In this document: positions 51,767 through 61,297 of the stretch, one piece after another | Numbering within the stretch: position 1 is the stretch's first letter | Layout of the letters: each line of letters opens with the position of its first letter | NCBI GenBank assembly: GCA_017561265.1 | Contig: JAFZDJ010000022.1 | Span: 1 to 64,000 of the forward strand | Length of the DNA: 64,000 nucleotides | Source: Bacteroidales bacterium | GTDB taxonomy: Bacteria; Bacteroidota; Bacteroidia; Bacteroidales; UBA932 | Reading direction: 5' to 3' | The notes under the pieces: model-generated | Databases searched by the model: none | What the model was told of the DNA's origin: nothing | Seen by the model: only the letters and a program-made list of their open reading frames with translations | Translations under genes and position numbers: made by a program

Positions 51767-51873
51767 CAAATATACAATTTTTACAGAAACTGATAGTATT
51801 TTAACATCTTTTCAACATTTTGAACGACGAAAATCATATGTTGTCCTCATATCGCCGTTTTTTCGTATATTTG
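51767..51873. promoter_or_regulatory. Divergent promoter region AraC / epimerase
   Basis: Perfect -7 boxes face outward: TATATTTG on the minus strand at 51767-51774 and TATATTTG on the plus strand at 51866-51873. The 91 bases between are AT-rich and should hold the regulator's binding sites. The -33 elements are poor, consistent with activator-dependent promoters. Confidence 0.65.
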
Positions 51874-51893
51874 TGAAAACTGATGACCGACAA

Positions 51894-53135
51894 ATGGAAA
51901 AGCCACACAAGACAGCAGCGGAACTTTTTGCTGCACAAGCACTTGCAACACAAGCCAAAAAGGAACTGACAGATAATATCCTTCCTTATTGGATGACTCG
52001 CATGTGCAGACCTGAGGGTGGTTTTTACGGGCGTATCGACGGAAAGGATGAAACTGATGAATATTCCCCTGTCGGAAATGTTATGACCGCCCGCATATTA
52101 TGGACATTCGCATCGGCATACAGGCTCTTCGGGAAGCAGGAATATCTGGACATGGCAGTCAGAGCCAGAAACCTGATAATCAACAGGTTCTACGACACCG
52201 GATTCGGAGGCACATATTGGTCTGTCAACCCGGACGGAAGTCCGCTCGACACCAGGAAGCAGATATATGCAGTGGCATTCACCATCTATGGACTGGCTGA
52301 ATTCAACCGGGCGACAGGCGACGGAAAGGCTCTTGAATATGCTATCAAACTTTTCAATTCGATAGAAGAACACAGCTTCGACGCTGTCCGCGGAGGCTAT
52401 TTCGAGGCATTCACCCGTGAATGGGCGGAGATCAAAGACATGCGCCTTAGCGACAAGGATGCTAACGAAAGCAAGACCATGAACACGCATCTTCATGTCC
52501 TCGAGGCATATACATGTCTTTACCGCGTATGGAAGAATTCCCGCCTGGAGGAGCGTCTTCGCGGTCTGATCTCAGTTTTCGAGCAGCACATCATCGGAAG
52601 CGACGGCCACCTGAAGCTATTCTTCGACAACGAATGGAACTGCGGATATGATACCGTTTCATATGGACATGACATCGAAGCATCATGGCTTCTGCACGAA
52701 GCGGCGCTGGTGCTGGGAGATACCGAAGTTCTTGAACGAGTGGAAGCATTGGCTCCTCGCATAGCGGAAGCGGCAGGAGAAGGATTCAGCCACGAGGGAG
52801 GAATGATCTACGAAAAACATGGCTCTGACGGCCCTGCAGACGGCGACCGCCACTGGTGGGTACAGGCCGAGACCGTGGTCGGATACTTCAACCTATGGGA
52901 CAGTTTCGGAGTACAGGAAGGTCTTGAGAATGCTCTGACATGTTGGGATTTCATCAAGAAGGATATGATCGACCGCGAAAACGGAGAATGGTTCTGGAGC
53001 ATACGCGCCGACGGCAGCATCAACCGCGAGGATGACAAGGCCGGCTTCTGGAAATGTCCGTACCACAACGGACGCATGTGTATGGAAATCATAGAGAGGC
53101 TGATTCAATGTAACACACTAATAATCAATATATAA
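51894..53135 (+). CDS. Mannobiose/cellobiose 2-epimerase (AGE family)
   Basis: From ATG 51894 this is a 413-residue cytoplasmic alpha/alpha-barrel protein of the N-acylglucosamine 2-epimerase family. Conserved histidine motifs are visible: NTHLHVLEAYTCLYR, VSYGHDIEASWLLHEAA and RHWWVQAETVVGY. The motif FWSIRADGSINREDDKAGFWKCPYHNGR is typical of cellobiose/mannobiose 2-epimerases. It turns Man-Man into Man-Glc for GH130, and cellobiose into Glc-Man. A GTG at 51873 overlaps the -7 box and cannot be the start. The stop TAA nearly touches the next gene's ATG. Confidence 0.92.
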   Translation: MEKPHKTAAELFAAQALATQAKKELTDNILPYWMTRMCRPEGGFYGRIDGKDETDEYSPVGNVMTARILWTFASAYRLFGKQEYLDMAVRARNLIINRFYDTGFGGTYWSVNPDGSPLDTRKQIYAVAFTIYGLAEFNRATGDGKALEYAIKLFNSIEEHSFDAVRGGYFEAFTREWAEIKDMRLSDKDANESKTMNTHLHVLEAYTCLYRVWKNSRLEERLRGLISVFEQHIIGSDGHLKLFFDNEWNCGYDTVSYGHDIEASWLLHEAALVLGDTEVLERVEALAPRIAEAAGEGFSHEGGMIYEKHGSDGPADGDRHWWVQAETVVGYFNLWDSFGVQEGLENALTCWDFIKKDMIDRENGEWFWSIRADGSINREDDKAGFWKCPYHNGRMCMEIIERLIQCNTLIINI

Positions 53136-54727
53136 TGAAACGTTCATTTATCACTCTGCTGTTGCTGTCGCTGTCCGCGATTTCAGGTTTTGCCCAGGGC
53201 TATGTCAACCCTGTGATTCCGGGCTTCAATCCTGATCCGAGCGTATGCCGTGTAGGAGAAGATTACTATCTGGTAACCAGCAGCTTCCACTACTTTCCCG
53301 GCGTCCCGATCTATCACAGCAAGGATCTCGTGAACTGGGAGCAGATCGGACACGTGCTTGACAGGGAATCACAGCTGCCTCTTCCTGATGCGCATGCAGG
53401 ACAGGGTATATTCGCACCGACCATCCGTTACCATGAAGGTACATTCTACATGATCACGACCAACTGCTCGGGACTGGGCAACTTCATCGTAAGCACCAAG
53501 GATCCGTACGGAGCATGGTCGGATCCTGTGACAGTGGACATGCCGGGCATCGACCCTGACCTCTTCTGGGATGAAGACGGAAAATGCTACTACAGCGGCT
53601 CTGCGAACGACAACATAATGTTCTGCCAGATCAATCCTGATACAGGAGAAAAGCTCACAGCGCCGAAGATCATATGGAACGGTACAGGTGGCCGCTACCC
53701 GGAAGCACCGCATATCTACAAGAAGGACGGATGGTACTATCTCATGATTGCAGAAGGCGGTACCGAATATGCCCATGGAGTGACCATCGCACGCAGCCGC
53801 AATGTTGACGGACCTTATGCTCCGGCACCTCACAATCCTATAATCACACATTGCAAGCAGGCTGCTCAGACCAATCCGATCCAAGGAACAGGACATGCAG
53901 ACATCATCCAGGCTCATGACGGTTCGTGGTGGATGGTATGCCTTGGATTCCGCACACAGAGCGGAATGCATCATCTTCTGGGACGCGAGACCTTCCTTGC
54001 ACCGGTCACATGGGACCGCGGAGGATGGCCAGTTGTTAACGGAAACGGCGACATAAGCATAAATATGGATGTTCCCACATTGCCTCAGAAGCCTTTTCCT
54101 GCCCTTCCGGAGCGAAATGAGTTCGACGCACCTGCTCAGATAAAGAACTCTGCCACAATGGCTTCCACAGGACTTGGAAACGAATGGTCATGGCTCCGTA
54201 ATCCGGATCCTTCACTTTATGAAGTTGCAGACGGAAAACTCCGTATCCATGGAACAGCAGCAGACCTGAATGCACATTCCGAATCACCTTCATTCGCAGG
54301 TATCCGTCAGCAGCACCACGATTTCACGGCTGAAACATGCGTGAAGCTCGGAAACGCACGCAACGGCGACAAGGCCGGCATAAGCATATTCATGGATGAG
54401 GGAGCACATTACGATGTTTATATAGAAAAGAAGGGAGGAAAGAATGTGATCGGTGTCCGTTATGCTATGGGAGTCTTCAACAACATCGAGGAAATACCGG
54501 TCAATGCAGGCAAGGTATGGCTCCGCGTCACCGGAGATCAGGATCATTACAGACTATGGTACTCGACCGACGGCAAGGAGTTCAAGCTGGCCGGCATCGG
54601 CGACACCCGTTTCCTCAGTTCCGAGACTGTAGGCGGATTCACAGGCATAATGATCGGCCTCTGGGCTCAGTCGCCTTCGGAGAAGGGATATGCTGACTTC
54701 GAATATTTTGAATATAACGCAGAATAA
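53135..54727 (+). CDS. GH43-family glycosidase with C-terminal beta-sandwich (copy 1)
   Basis: This 530-residue secreted enzyme has a signal peptide (cleavage near GFAQG). The propeller (about 25-320) carries the GH43 triad: Asp in GFNPDPSVCRVG, Asp in PGIDPDLFWDEDGK and Glu in GGRYPEAPHIYKK. A concanavalin-like beta-xylosidase C-terminal domain follows (about 340-530), with SFAGIRQQHHDFTAETCVKL and GLWAQSPSEKGYADFEYFEY. Likely activities are beta-xylosidase or alpha-arabinofuranosidase. It begins at the last base of the epimerase gene (shared A of TAATGA), so it is tightly coupled. It may trim side chains or a companion hemicellulose. Confidence 0.9.
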   Translation: MKRSFITLLLLSLSAISGFAQGYVNPVIPGFNPDPSVCRVGEDYYLVTSSFHYFPGVPIYHSKDLVNWEQIGHVLDRESQLPLPDAHAGQGIFAPTIRYHEGTFYMITTNCSGLGNFIVSTKDPYGAWSDPVTVDMPGIDPDLFWDEDGKCYYSGSANDNIMFCQINPDTGEKLTAPKIIWNGTGGRYPEAPHIYKKDGWYYLMIAEGGTEYAHGVTIARSRNVDGPYAPAPHNPIITHCKQAAQTNPIQGTGHADIIQAHDGSWWMVCLGFRTQSGMHHLLGRETFLAPVTWDRGGWPVVNGNGDISINMDVPTLPQKPFPALPERNEFDAPAQIKNSATMASTGLGNEWSWLRNPDPSLYEVADGKLRIHGTAADLNAHSESPSFAGIRQQHHDFTAETCVKLGNARNGDKAGISIFMDEGAHYDVYIEKKGGKNVIGVRYAMGVFNNIEEIPVNAGKVWLRVTGDQDHYRLWYSTDGKEFKLAGIGDTRFLSSETVGGFTGIMIGLWAQSPSEKGYADFEYFEYNAE

Positions 54728-54745
54728 ATCTTAATAACCACAACT

Positions 54746-56329
54746 ATGAAACGTTTATTTTTATCATTGATCGGTATCGCCTTTGCCGTCGCCATGAGCG
54801 CGCAGGGATACAACAATCCTGTAGTAAAAGGATTCAGCCCTGACCCAAGCGTATGTCGCGTGGGAGAGGATTACTATCTGGTAACCAGCAGCTTCCAGTA
54901 TTTCCCTGGAGTTCCTATCTATCACAGTAAAGACCTCGTGAACTGGAAGCAGATCGGACATGTCCTCACACGCGAGTCACAGCTCCAGCTCGAAGGAGCG
55001 AACTCAAGCCAGGGTATCTACGCCCCTACAATCCGTCACCACAACGGCAAGTTCTACATGATCACGACAAACACTTCTTCACTCGGCAACTTCATCGTGA
55101 CAGCAGAGGATCCTGCAGGAGAATGGTCTGATCCTATTCCTGTAGCGATGGGCGGAATCGACCCTTCTCTCTTCTGGGATGAGGACGGAAAGTGCTGGTA
55201 TACAGGTTCTACAGGAACAAGCGTGATGATCAGCCAGATCAACCCTGACACAGGTGAGATCCTCACCGAGCCTAAGGTCGTATGGAACGGAATGGGCGGC
55301 CGTTATCCTGAGGCACCACACATCTATAAGAAGGACGGCTGGTACTACCTCATGATCGCAGAGGGCGGTACAGAGTTCGCACACAGCGAGACCATCGCAC
55401 GCAGCCGCAATGTAGAGGGACCATATGATCCGGCTCCGCACAACCCTATCCTCACACACTTCACATCTGCAGCGCAGGGAAGCCCTATCCAGGGTGTAGG
55501 TCATGCAGACCTCGTGGAGGCTCATGACGGTTCATGGTGGCTTGTATGTCTTGCTTTCCGCGTGAACAGCGGACTCATCCACCTTCTCGGCCGCGAGACA
55601 TTCGTCGCTCCTGTACGCTGGGACAAGAACGCATGGCCTGTAGTGAACGGAAACGGCGAGATCGCTCTCAAGATGGACGTTCCTACACTCCCTCTCAAGC
55701 CTTTCGAGGCAGAACCTGCACGCAACGAGTTCGACGAGCCTCTCGGACCTAAGTGGTCATGGCTCCGCAAACCGGTTGAAGAAAGATATCAGATCGCAAA
55801 CGGCAAGCTCCGTATGTACGGTTCTGCAGAAGGCCTGAACGAACTCAAGAATTCTCCTTCGTTCGTCGGATTCCGTCAGGAGGACTTTGATTTCCAGGCA
55901 GAGACATGCGTCAAGCTCGGAAACGCAAGCAACGGCGACAAGGCAGGTATGACAGTATACATGGACTATAACGGACACTATGACGTATATGTTGCCAAGA
56001 AGGGCGGCAAATGGGTTGTAGGTACTAATTATACCTTCGGTCCTGTGAACCATGTAGAGGAAGTGACCGTGAACAGCAGCAAGGTATGGCTCCGCCTCAC
56101 CGGAAACCGCAACCAGTACATGCTCTGGTACTCGACAAACGGAACTGACTTCAAGCAGGTAGGTACAGGTGACGCACGATTCCTCAGCACCGAGACCCTC
56201 GGCAACTTCACAGGTATCATGCTCGGCCTCTGGGCGCAGTCGCCTTCAGTAAAGGGCTACGCAGACTTCGAATACTTCGAGTACAAGCAGGTTGAGCCTC
56301 AGTGGCCTAGACGCAGACGTCCGCAGTAA
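54746..56329 (+). CDS. GH43-family glycosidase with C-terminal beta-sandwich (copy 2)
   Basis: This 527-residue paralogue of the preceding gene has the same layout: signal peptide, propeller with Asp in GFSPDPSVCRVG, Asp in GGIDPSLFWDEDGK and Glu in GGRYPEAPHIYKK, and the same C-terminal beta-sandwich ending SPSVKGYADFEYFEYK. Differences cluster at DAHAGQ/GANSSQ and CKQAAQTNPIQ/FTSAAQGSPIQ, which probably line the active site and change specificity. The C-terminal tail ends QWPRRRRPQ. Codon use is more biased toward preferred codons than in copy 1. A strong terminator follows. Confidence 0.9.
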   Translation: MKRLFLSLIGIAFAVAMSAQGYNNPVVKGFSPDPSVCRVGEDYYLVTSSFQYFPGVPIYHSKDLVNWKQIGHVLTRESQLQLEGANSSQGIYAPTIRHHNGKFYMITTNTSSLGNFIVTAEDPAGEWSDPIPVAMGGIDPSLFWDEDGKCWYTGSTGTSVMISQINPDTGEILTEPKVVWNGMGGRYPEAPHIYKKDGWYYLMIAEGGTEFAHSETIARSRNVEGPYDPAPHNPILTHFTSAAQGSPIQGVGHADLVEAHDGSWWLVCLAFRVNSGLIHLLGRETFVAPVRWDKNAWPVVNGNGEIALKMDVPTLPLKPFEAEPARNEFDEPLGPKWSWLRKPVEERYQIANGKLRMYGSAEGLNELKNSPSFVGFRQEDFDFQAETCVKLGNASNGDKAGMTVYMDYNGHYDVYVAKKGGKWVVGTNYTFGPVNHVEEVTVNSSKVWLRLTGNRNQYMLWYSTNGTDFKQVGTGDARFLSTETLGNFTGIMLGLWAQSPSVKGYADFEYFEYKQVEPQWPRRRRPQ

Positions 56330-56369
56330 TCAAAATCTGATATAGAAATCCGGTTGACGGAAAAGTAAC

Positions 56370-56405
56370 ATGCCCCCGAAAGTGTTGTTTAGCTTTCGGG
56401 GGCAT
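56370..56405 (+). terminator. Strong hairpin terminator
   Basis: ATGCCCCCGAAAG (56370-56382) and CTTTCGGGGGCAT (56393-56405) form a perfect 13-base stem with a ten-base loop. It closes the epimerase/GH43 unit and, on the other strand, lies just past the stop of the gene at 56435. Confidence 0.85.
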
Positions 56406-56434
56406 ATCATTTGTAAACTTGATGCCGGAACATT

Positions 56435-56848
56435 CTACTGTTTAACATAAGGAGTTCCACTGCCATCTGGATATAGATTATCTCCTTCAATAGTCAATAT
56501 GATTCCTTTCATAGGAATATATATCTTGTTGTCCTCAATGTAATAAGTAGCACGTTCATCACATCCTGACTGAAAATACCAGTTTCCATAACCTAAAGAT
56601 TCTGACCACTTGCCATGTTCGTCGTCCCAGTGTTTGTAATCATGAAGACGATCATAATACTTGACTGTATTCCCGTTTACAAAATCCAGTCCCCATGCTC
56701 TCTGTCCTCCATCTCGTCCTCCATATTTATCAATTCGTAGATATAAGCCTCGAATTTTACCAGCACTCTCTTTGGTACATCCTGTAAATGAAAATCCCAT
56801 CACAATCATCATGAAAGCAACGAGCATGAAATTAAATAAGTTCTTCAT
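56435..56848 (-). CDS. Hypothetical lipoprotein
   Basis: From ATG 56848 this is a 137-residue lipoprotein (lipobox FTGC, Cys24). I prefer this start over 56929 because the signal peptide begins here. The mature part reads as a small all-beta domain: IRGLYLRIDKYGG, WGLDFVNGNTVKYYDRLHDY, NWYFQSGCDERATYYIEDNKIYIPMKGIILTIEGD. That pattern resembles small lipocalin-like lipoproteins of Bacteroidales, but I cannot name the family. It stands alone between two plus-strand units, and its AT content is higher than that of its neighbours. Confidence 0.7.
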   Translation of the reverse strand: MKNLFNFMLVAFMMIVMGFSFTGCTKESAGKIRGLYLRIDKYGGRDGGQRAWGLDFVNGNTVKYYDRLHDYKHWDDEHGKWSESLGYGNWYFQSGCDERATYYIEDNKIYIPMKGIILTIEGDNLYPDGSGTPYVKQ

Positions 56849-56972
56849 ACTTAAAAAGGTTTTGTTTTTGAATTTTTGCAACCTATGCAAAAGTGAAGTC
56901 AAATTTAAACAATATTTATAATATTCCAATAATTATTTTGATGTACGTCACGGTTATTGGACGGTATAACTT

Positions 56973-57023
56973 ACTCCCTCCCATATAGAGAACATGCATC
57001 TCTAGTATGGGAGGGAGTTTTTT
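56973..57023 (+). terminator. Terminator-like hairpin in leader of receptor gene
   Basis: ACTCCCTCCCAT (56973-56984) pairs with ATGGGAGGGAGT (57007-57018) and is followed by TTTTTT. A smaller AGAG/CTCT stem lies in the loop. No plus-strand gene precedes it, so it looks like an attenuator in the leader of the gene at 57128. Confidence 0.7.
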
Positions 57024-57127
57024 GCAACAAATAATGAAACTGTTCGTCATTATTACAAAATCAACATCATTGCCGGACGATAAAAGTTCCGGACGGATCA
57101 TTATAATTATTATAGATAAAATCACGT

Positions 57128-59461
57128 ATGAAACGAACTTTCAAGAAAATGATTCTCTGTGCCGTCTCTCCACTCTTTTTGACGGCACTTCAGATTAACG
57201 CATCAGCACAATTAATCAAAGGAAGGGTCATCGATGAAAACGATGAGCCGTTGGCCTATGCCAATGTAATGCTTCAGAAGGCAGATTCGACCTACATCAG
57301 CGGAGCCATGACCGACACACTTGGAGTCTTTGTACTCGAATCGGCCCCGCAGGCCGCCATGGTCCATATTTCCTTCATCGGATATGATCCCTACATAACA
57401 GCAGTACACGGCACGGACATGGGTACCATCCGTATGATCCCCGACTTGGAAATGCTCAGCAAGGCGGTGGTCAAAGGCTATCTCCCCAAGACTGTAATCA
57501 AGGGTGATGCCTTCGTGACTCCCATAGAGAACAGCGTACTCGCCGAAGCCGGATCTGCAAACGATGTTCTCGAGAAGCTTCCGGGCGTCATTTCAAAGGA
57601 TGGAGGATATGAGGTCATCGGCAAAGGAGCTCCTATAATATACATCAATGGTCGCCTTATACGTGATAACTCCGAACTGGAACAGCTCAGTTCGAAGGAA
57701 ATAAAGTCCGTGGATGTAGTCCAGAACCCTGGGGCAAGATACGATGCGACCGTAAAGGCTGTGATCAGAATACAGACTATCAAGAGAGCGGGTGACGGAT
57801 TCGGATTCGATGTACGCTCATCATGGTCCCAGTCTGAATACACAAACCTGAATGAAACCATAAACATGAACTACAGGCACAACAGCCTTGACATATTCGG
57901 AGCACTTGTGTATTCAGATTCCGAATCTTTCCAGGATACAGAGACTCATCAGACCTTGGCTTCAAGGCAGATGCTTGAGACCGTTCAGACAGGACATCGC
58001 GACCGTAGGACTCAGGCGATTACCCCGACCTTGGGTCTCAACTTGCAGATCAGCGACAGCCACTCTGCCGGTATACGATACAGGCCAAGTATCAGCCTGA
58101 GAACATCGTCCACACAGGATTTCCGTACAAGCGCAACCTTGGACGGAATATTGGACGATGAGACCAGCACTCTTGCCGAGGGACATTCCGACCCGAGCCC
58201 TACCCATGAACTGAACATGTATTACAACGGTACTGCAGGCAAGCTGGCCATCGACTTCAACACCGATTTCCATGACAGCAGATCCAATGGCAAGACGACT
58301 TACAACGAGTTGAGCCAGCATCAGGACGACCGCATCCTCAACACTGTCAGCAATACCCACAACAGACTCTACGCATCAAAGCTGACCCTAACCTACCCTA
58401 TCCTCGGCGGCGTACTCACTGCCGGAAGCGAATATTCCAATACCGTCAGATATGACGAATATCTGAACGGCGAAGGTTATGTACCAAGCGCATTCACTAC
58501 CATCAGGGAGTCTGAGACCAGCGCTTATGCCGAATACATCCACCCGTTCAGATTCGGCAGTCTGACCGCAGGGGTAAGATATGAACATATCGGATTCAGA
58601 TACTACGAGAATGAGGTCTTCAAGAAGGACCAGAGCAGGACATACGACAACTTCTATCCTAATGCATCCTTCTCAGCTGTTGCCGGTCCATTCCAGTTCC
58701 TCCTCAACTACTCGGCAAAGACCACCAGACCTCACTACAGCTATCTCAGCAACTCGCTCGTTTACATCGACCGTTACTGCATGCAGCAGGGAAATCCCCT
58801 GCTCAGACCGGAGATGAACCATGATGTATCCCTTGCAGCCGTATGGAAGTTTGTCCAGGCAGGAATCAGCTATCAGACAGTAAAGAATGCAATCCTTGAA
58901 ACCGCCACAGCACAGGAAGGAACCGACAATGCCATACTCATCTATCACGACAATTTCTACAAGAACATACCGACAATGCAGGTAATGGTCGCCGCCACAC
59001 CTACCATAGGAATATGGAATCCGCGCCTTTCCCTGGCTCTCGTCAAGCAATGGCTTACAGTGGAATCACTTGGTGAGGAAGTCCAGATGGATCAGGCTCT
59101 TCCTGTAATTCAGTTCGACAACACCCTGACCTTGCCGAAGGGATTCACATTGAACTGCGATTATACCTTCCAAGGAAAAGGAGACAGCAGAGTCTATCAT
59201 ATGTTGAAGCCTACCAACACCTTGAACGCATCGGTCAGAAAATCATTCCTTAAGAATGCACTTGCAGTCGAAGTTTTCGCAAACGACATTCTTGACGATG
59301 AATCAACAGAAATGAGGATGTACAGCAATGCTTACTCACTCAGAATGTGGAGCAAGAGGTCCATGCGCACGTATGGAATCACTCTCCGCTATAACTTCAA
59401 CACCACCCAGAGCAAATACAAGGGAACAGGTGCCGGAGCACAGCAGAAAAGAAGGATGTAA
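57128..59461 (+). CDS. Outer-membrane TonB-type barrel protein (paralogue A)
   Basis: This 777-residue protein has a signal peptide (cleavage near ASAQ). A carboxypeptidase-regulatory-like domain at about 28-110 follows (IKGRVIDENDEPLAYANVMLQKADSTYISG). A plug-like region at 125-225 shows LPGVISKDGGYEVIGKGAPIIYINGRLI and KSVDVVQNPGARYDATVKAVIRI. The barrel is of the OMP_b-brl_3 type, ending GITLRYNFNTTQSKYKGTGAGAQQKRRM. This group is found beside regulators or uptake genes; substrates are mostly unknown. It is a paralogue of the protein at 61384-63777 and convergent with GH97, 14 bases between stops. Confidence 0.88.
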   Translation: MKRTFKKMILCAVSPLFLTALQINASAQLIKGRVIDENDEPLAYANVMLQKADSTYISGAMTDTLGVFVLESAPQAAMVHISFIGYDPYITAVHGTDMGTIRMIPDLEMLSKAVVKGYLPKTVIKGDAFVTPIENSVLAEAGSANDVLEKLPGVISKDGGYEVIGKGAPIIYINGRLIRDNSELEQLSSKEIKSVDVVQNPGARYDATVKAVIRIQTIKRAGDGFGFDVRSSWSQSEYTNLNETINMNYRHNSLDIFGALVYSDSESFQDTETHQTLASRQMLETVQTGHRDRRTQAITPTLGLNLQISDSHSAGIRYRPSISLRTSSTQDFRTSATLDGILDDETSTLAEGHSDPSPTHELNMYYNGTAGKLAIDFNTDFHDSRSNGKTTYNELSQHQDDRILNTVSNTHNRLYASKLTLTYPILGGVLTAGSEYSNTVRYDEYLNGEGYVPSAFTTIRESETSAYAEYIHPFRFGSLTAGVRYEHIGFRYYENEVFKKDQSRTYDNFYPNASFSAVAGPFQFLLNYSAKTTRPHYSYLSNSLVYIDRYCMQQGNPLLRPEMNHDVSLAAVWKFVQAGISYQTVKNAILETATAQEGTDNAILIYHDNFYKNIPTMQVMVAATPTIGIWNPRLSLALVKQWLTVESLGEEVQMDQALPVIQFDNTLTLPKGFTLNCDYTFQGKGDSRVYHMLKPTNTLNASVRKSFLKNALAVEVFANDILDDESTEMRMYSNAYSLRMWSKRSMRTYGITLRYNFNTTQSKYKGTGAGAQQKRRM

Positions 59462-59475
59462 AAGAATATATCTTT

Positions 59476-61296
59476 TTATTTGCCGATGACCAGCAGGAAG
59501 CCGCCGCGAGGCTGACACTCGACCTGAGTCGGAAGCTTCCTGACATCGGTAATCTGCCATGGCTGGTCGGCTGTATCTGCAAACATACGAGCCTTCACCT
59601 TCTTCTTGCCAAGGAAGCTGAGGTCTGTATCAAGGGTCATCGGCTCGTCAGTTCCATTGATTCCAGCGACATACCACACCTTGCCGCTGCGACGGGCAAG
59701 CACAGCGCTGACGCCAGGATATCCGCTTACATAACGGGTCTCATCCCAGACTGCAGGTAGCTGACCAAGGAAATCCTGCACCTCCTGCGGCTGGGCAAGG
59801 AAGCTCTCAGGGCTGTCTGCAAGGTGCTGGAGACCGCTCTCGAACAGCACTGTAAGCGCGAGTTCATGAGCATTTGTAGTGATGTGAGGATGCTGGGAGT
59901 CACTGAAAGCGCATGGGGTATAGTCCATAGGGCCGATTACATTACGGGTAAACGGAAGAACCGCATTGTGACTTGCAGCTATCTTCGTGAATGTAGGTAC
60001 ATTGTTGTACCACTCGGCACCATATACTCCTTCTGTAGTGAGGAGGTTCGGATAGGTACGCTGCCATCCGCGAGGGATCGGAGCACCATGGAAATTGATC
60101 AGCATATTGTGACGTGCGGCACACTCCATGAGCTCAATGCAGTAGTCCATGTTCACCTGATTATCACCGCTGAAGAAGTCGACCTTCACGCCTGCAACAC
60201 CGAGGCTTTCGCACCATGCGAATTCCTTCTCTCTGTCCTCAGGGTCATTCAGGCGGAACTTCGGACCTGGGGCACCGTTGATCCATCCGATGGAAGAATT
60301 GTACCAGATCATCGGCTTGATTCCCTTCGAATGGGCATAGGCGATTGCGTCCTCAACGGTCTTGCCGTCCTTCATCTCATCCCACTCGGCATCGATGAGC
60401 ACATAAGGAAGACCGAGGGTCGCTGCCATGTCGACATATCTCTTGATGATGTTGTAGTCGTTCGAACCGTGGTTGTTTGCCCAATAGATCCATGAAACCA
60501 CGCCCGGCTCTATCCAGTCAACATTTTCATACTTGGTCGGTTCGCACACGTCAGTCACCAATGTAGATTCGACCACATCTGCAAGGGTTCCGATGATGGC
60601 CACACGCCACGGAGTATGCCATTCTCCTGTCAAAGGCACCTCGTTAGGTTCCACGACAACCTTGTAACGTTCGCCATCATTGTACAAGCTCGAACCACTC
60701 TGATTTCTTTCGATATTCGCCTCGGTAATGAGCGCGAACACACCGTCGGCTGCCTCCATCAATGCAGGATAACCCCAACGGTTAGTCCAGCCTTCCTCCG
60801 ACACGGAAGCACCGCTGAACCAGCGGATAGGCTTTACCTTATAGGTCGTGTTCATCGGGAAATAGCCCTCATACGACTCTGTCCACTGCATGAACCAGCG
60901 CTTTGTTCCCTCAGGAATCACATACACGGTATTCTCCTGAGGCTGCTTCTCGTTCTGAAGACCTGTGTATTCATATCTGAACGCGACTCCGTCGTTGTAG
61001 AGCCTTATCACCATATCGGCATCAGGACCTATCGAAGCCTTGTACTCATTCGCTTCGTTGGTACAATGCAGGCGCTTTCCTTCAAGCATCTGATAGTCGT
61101 CCTTCACATTTCTGACAAATGTAAGTTCGTCGAACTGTACATCTGCAAGATGGAGGACATTCTGCTTTTCGTAGCTTATGACCAACTGACGGTCTGAAAC
61201 ATCGGCAGACAATTTTCCATTTGGAGATACGGGATTCTGAGCATGCATCATGACGGCTGCGCCCAAGAGAAGAATAGAGGTGAGAAATCTTTTCAT
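59476..61296 (-). CDS. GH97 alpha-galactosidase-type glycosidase
   Basis: From ATG 61296 this is a 606-residue secreted GH97 enzyme (signal peptide to MMHAQ). The beta-supersandwich (about 25-265) precedes a TIM barrel with WIYWANNHGSNDYNIIKRYVDMA, LPYVLIDAEWD, and Asp373 in GVAGVKVDFFSGDNQ. An aspartate there is the nucleophile of retaining GH97 alpha-galactosidases, whereas SusB-type inverting enzymes lack it. HGAPIPRGWQRTYPNLLTTEGV is also typical. It probably removes alpha-galactose side chains, which fits galactomannan. The long frame to 61332 is less likely, as the signal peptide starts at MKRF. Confidence 0.9.
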   Translation of the reverse strand: MKRFLTSILLLGAAVMMHAQNPVSPNGKLSADVSDRQLVISYEKQNVLHLADVQFDELTFVRNVKDDYQMLEGKRLHCTNEANEYKASIGPDADMVIRLYNDGVAFRYEYTGLQNEKQPQENTVYVIPEGTKRWFMQWTESYEGYFPMNTTYKVKPIRWFSGASVSEEGWTNRWGYPALMEAADGVFALITEANIERNQSGSSLYNDGERYKVVVEPNEVPLTGEWHTPWRVAIIGTLADVVESTLVTDVCEPTKYENVDWIEPGVVSWIYWANNHGSNDYNIIKRYVDMAATLGLPYVLIDAEWDEMKDGKTVEDAIAYAHSKGIKPMIWYNSSIGWINGAPGPKFRLNDPEDREKEFAWCESLGVAGVKVDFFSGDNQVNMDYCIELMECAARHNMLINFHGAPIPRGWQRTYPNLLTTEGVYGAEWYNNVPTFTKIAASHNAVLPFTRNVIGPMDYTPCAFSDSQHPHITTNAHELALTVLFESGLQHLADSPESFLAQPQEVQDFLGQLPAVWDETRYVSGYPGVSAVLARRSGKVWYVAGINGTDEPMTLDTDLSFLGKKKVKARMFADTADQPWQITDVRKLPTQVECQPRGGFLLVIGK

Positions 61297-61297
61297 A

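Noticed and set aside
51873..51893. GTG start of the epimerase
   Set aside because: It lies in the promoter -7 box TATATTTG; ATG 51894 is downstream.
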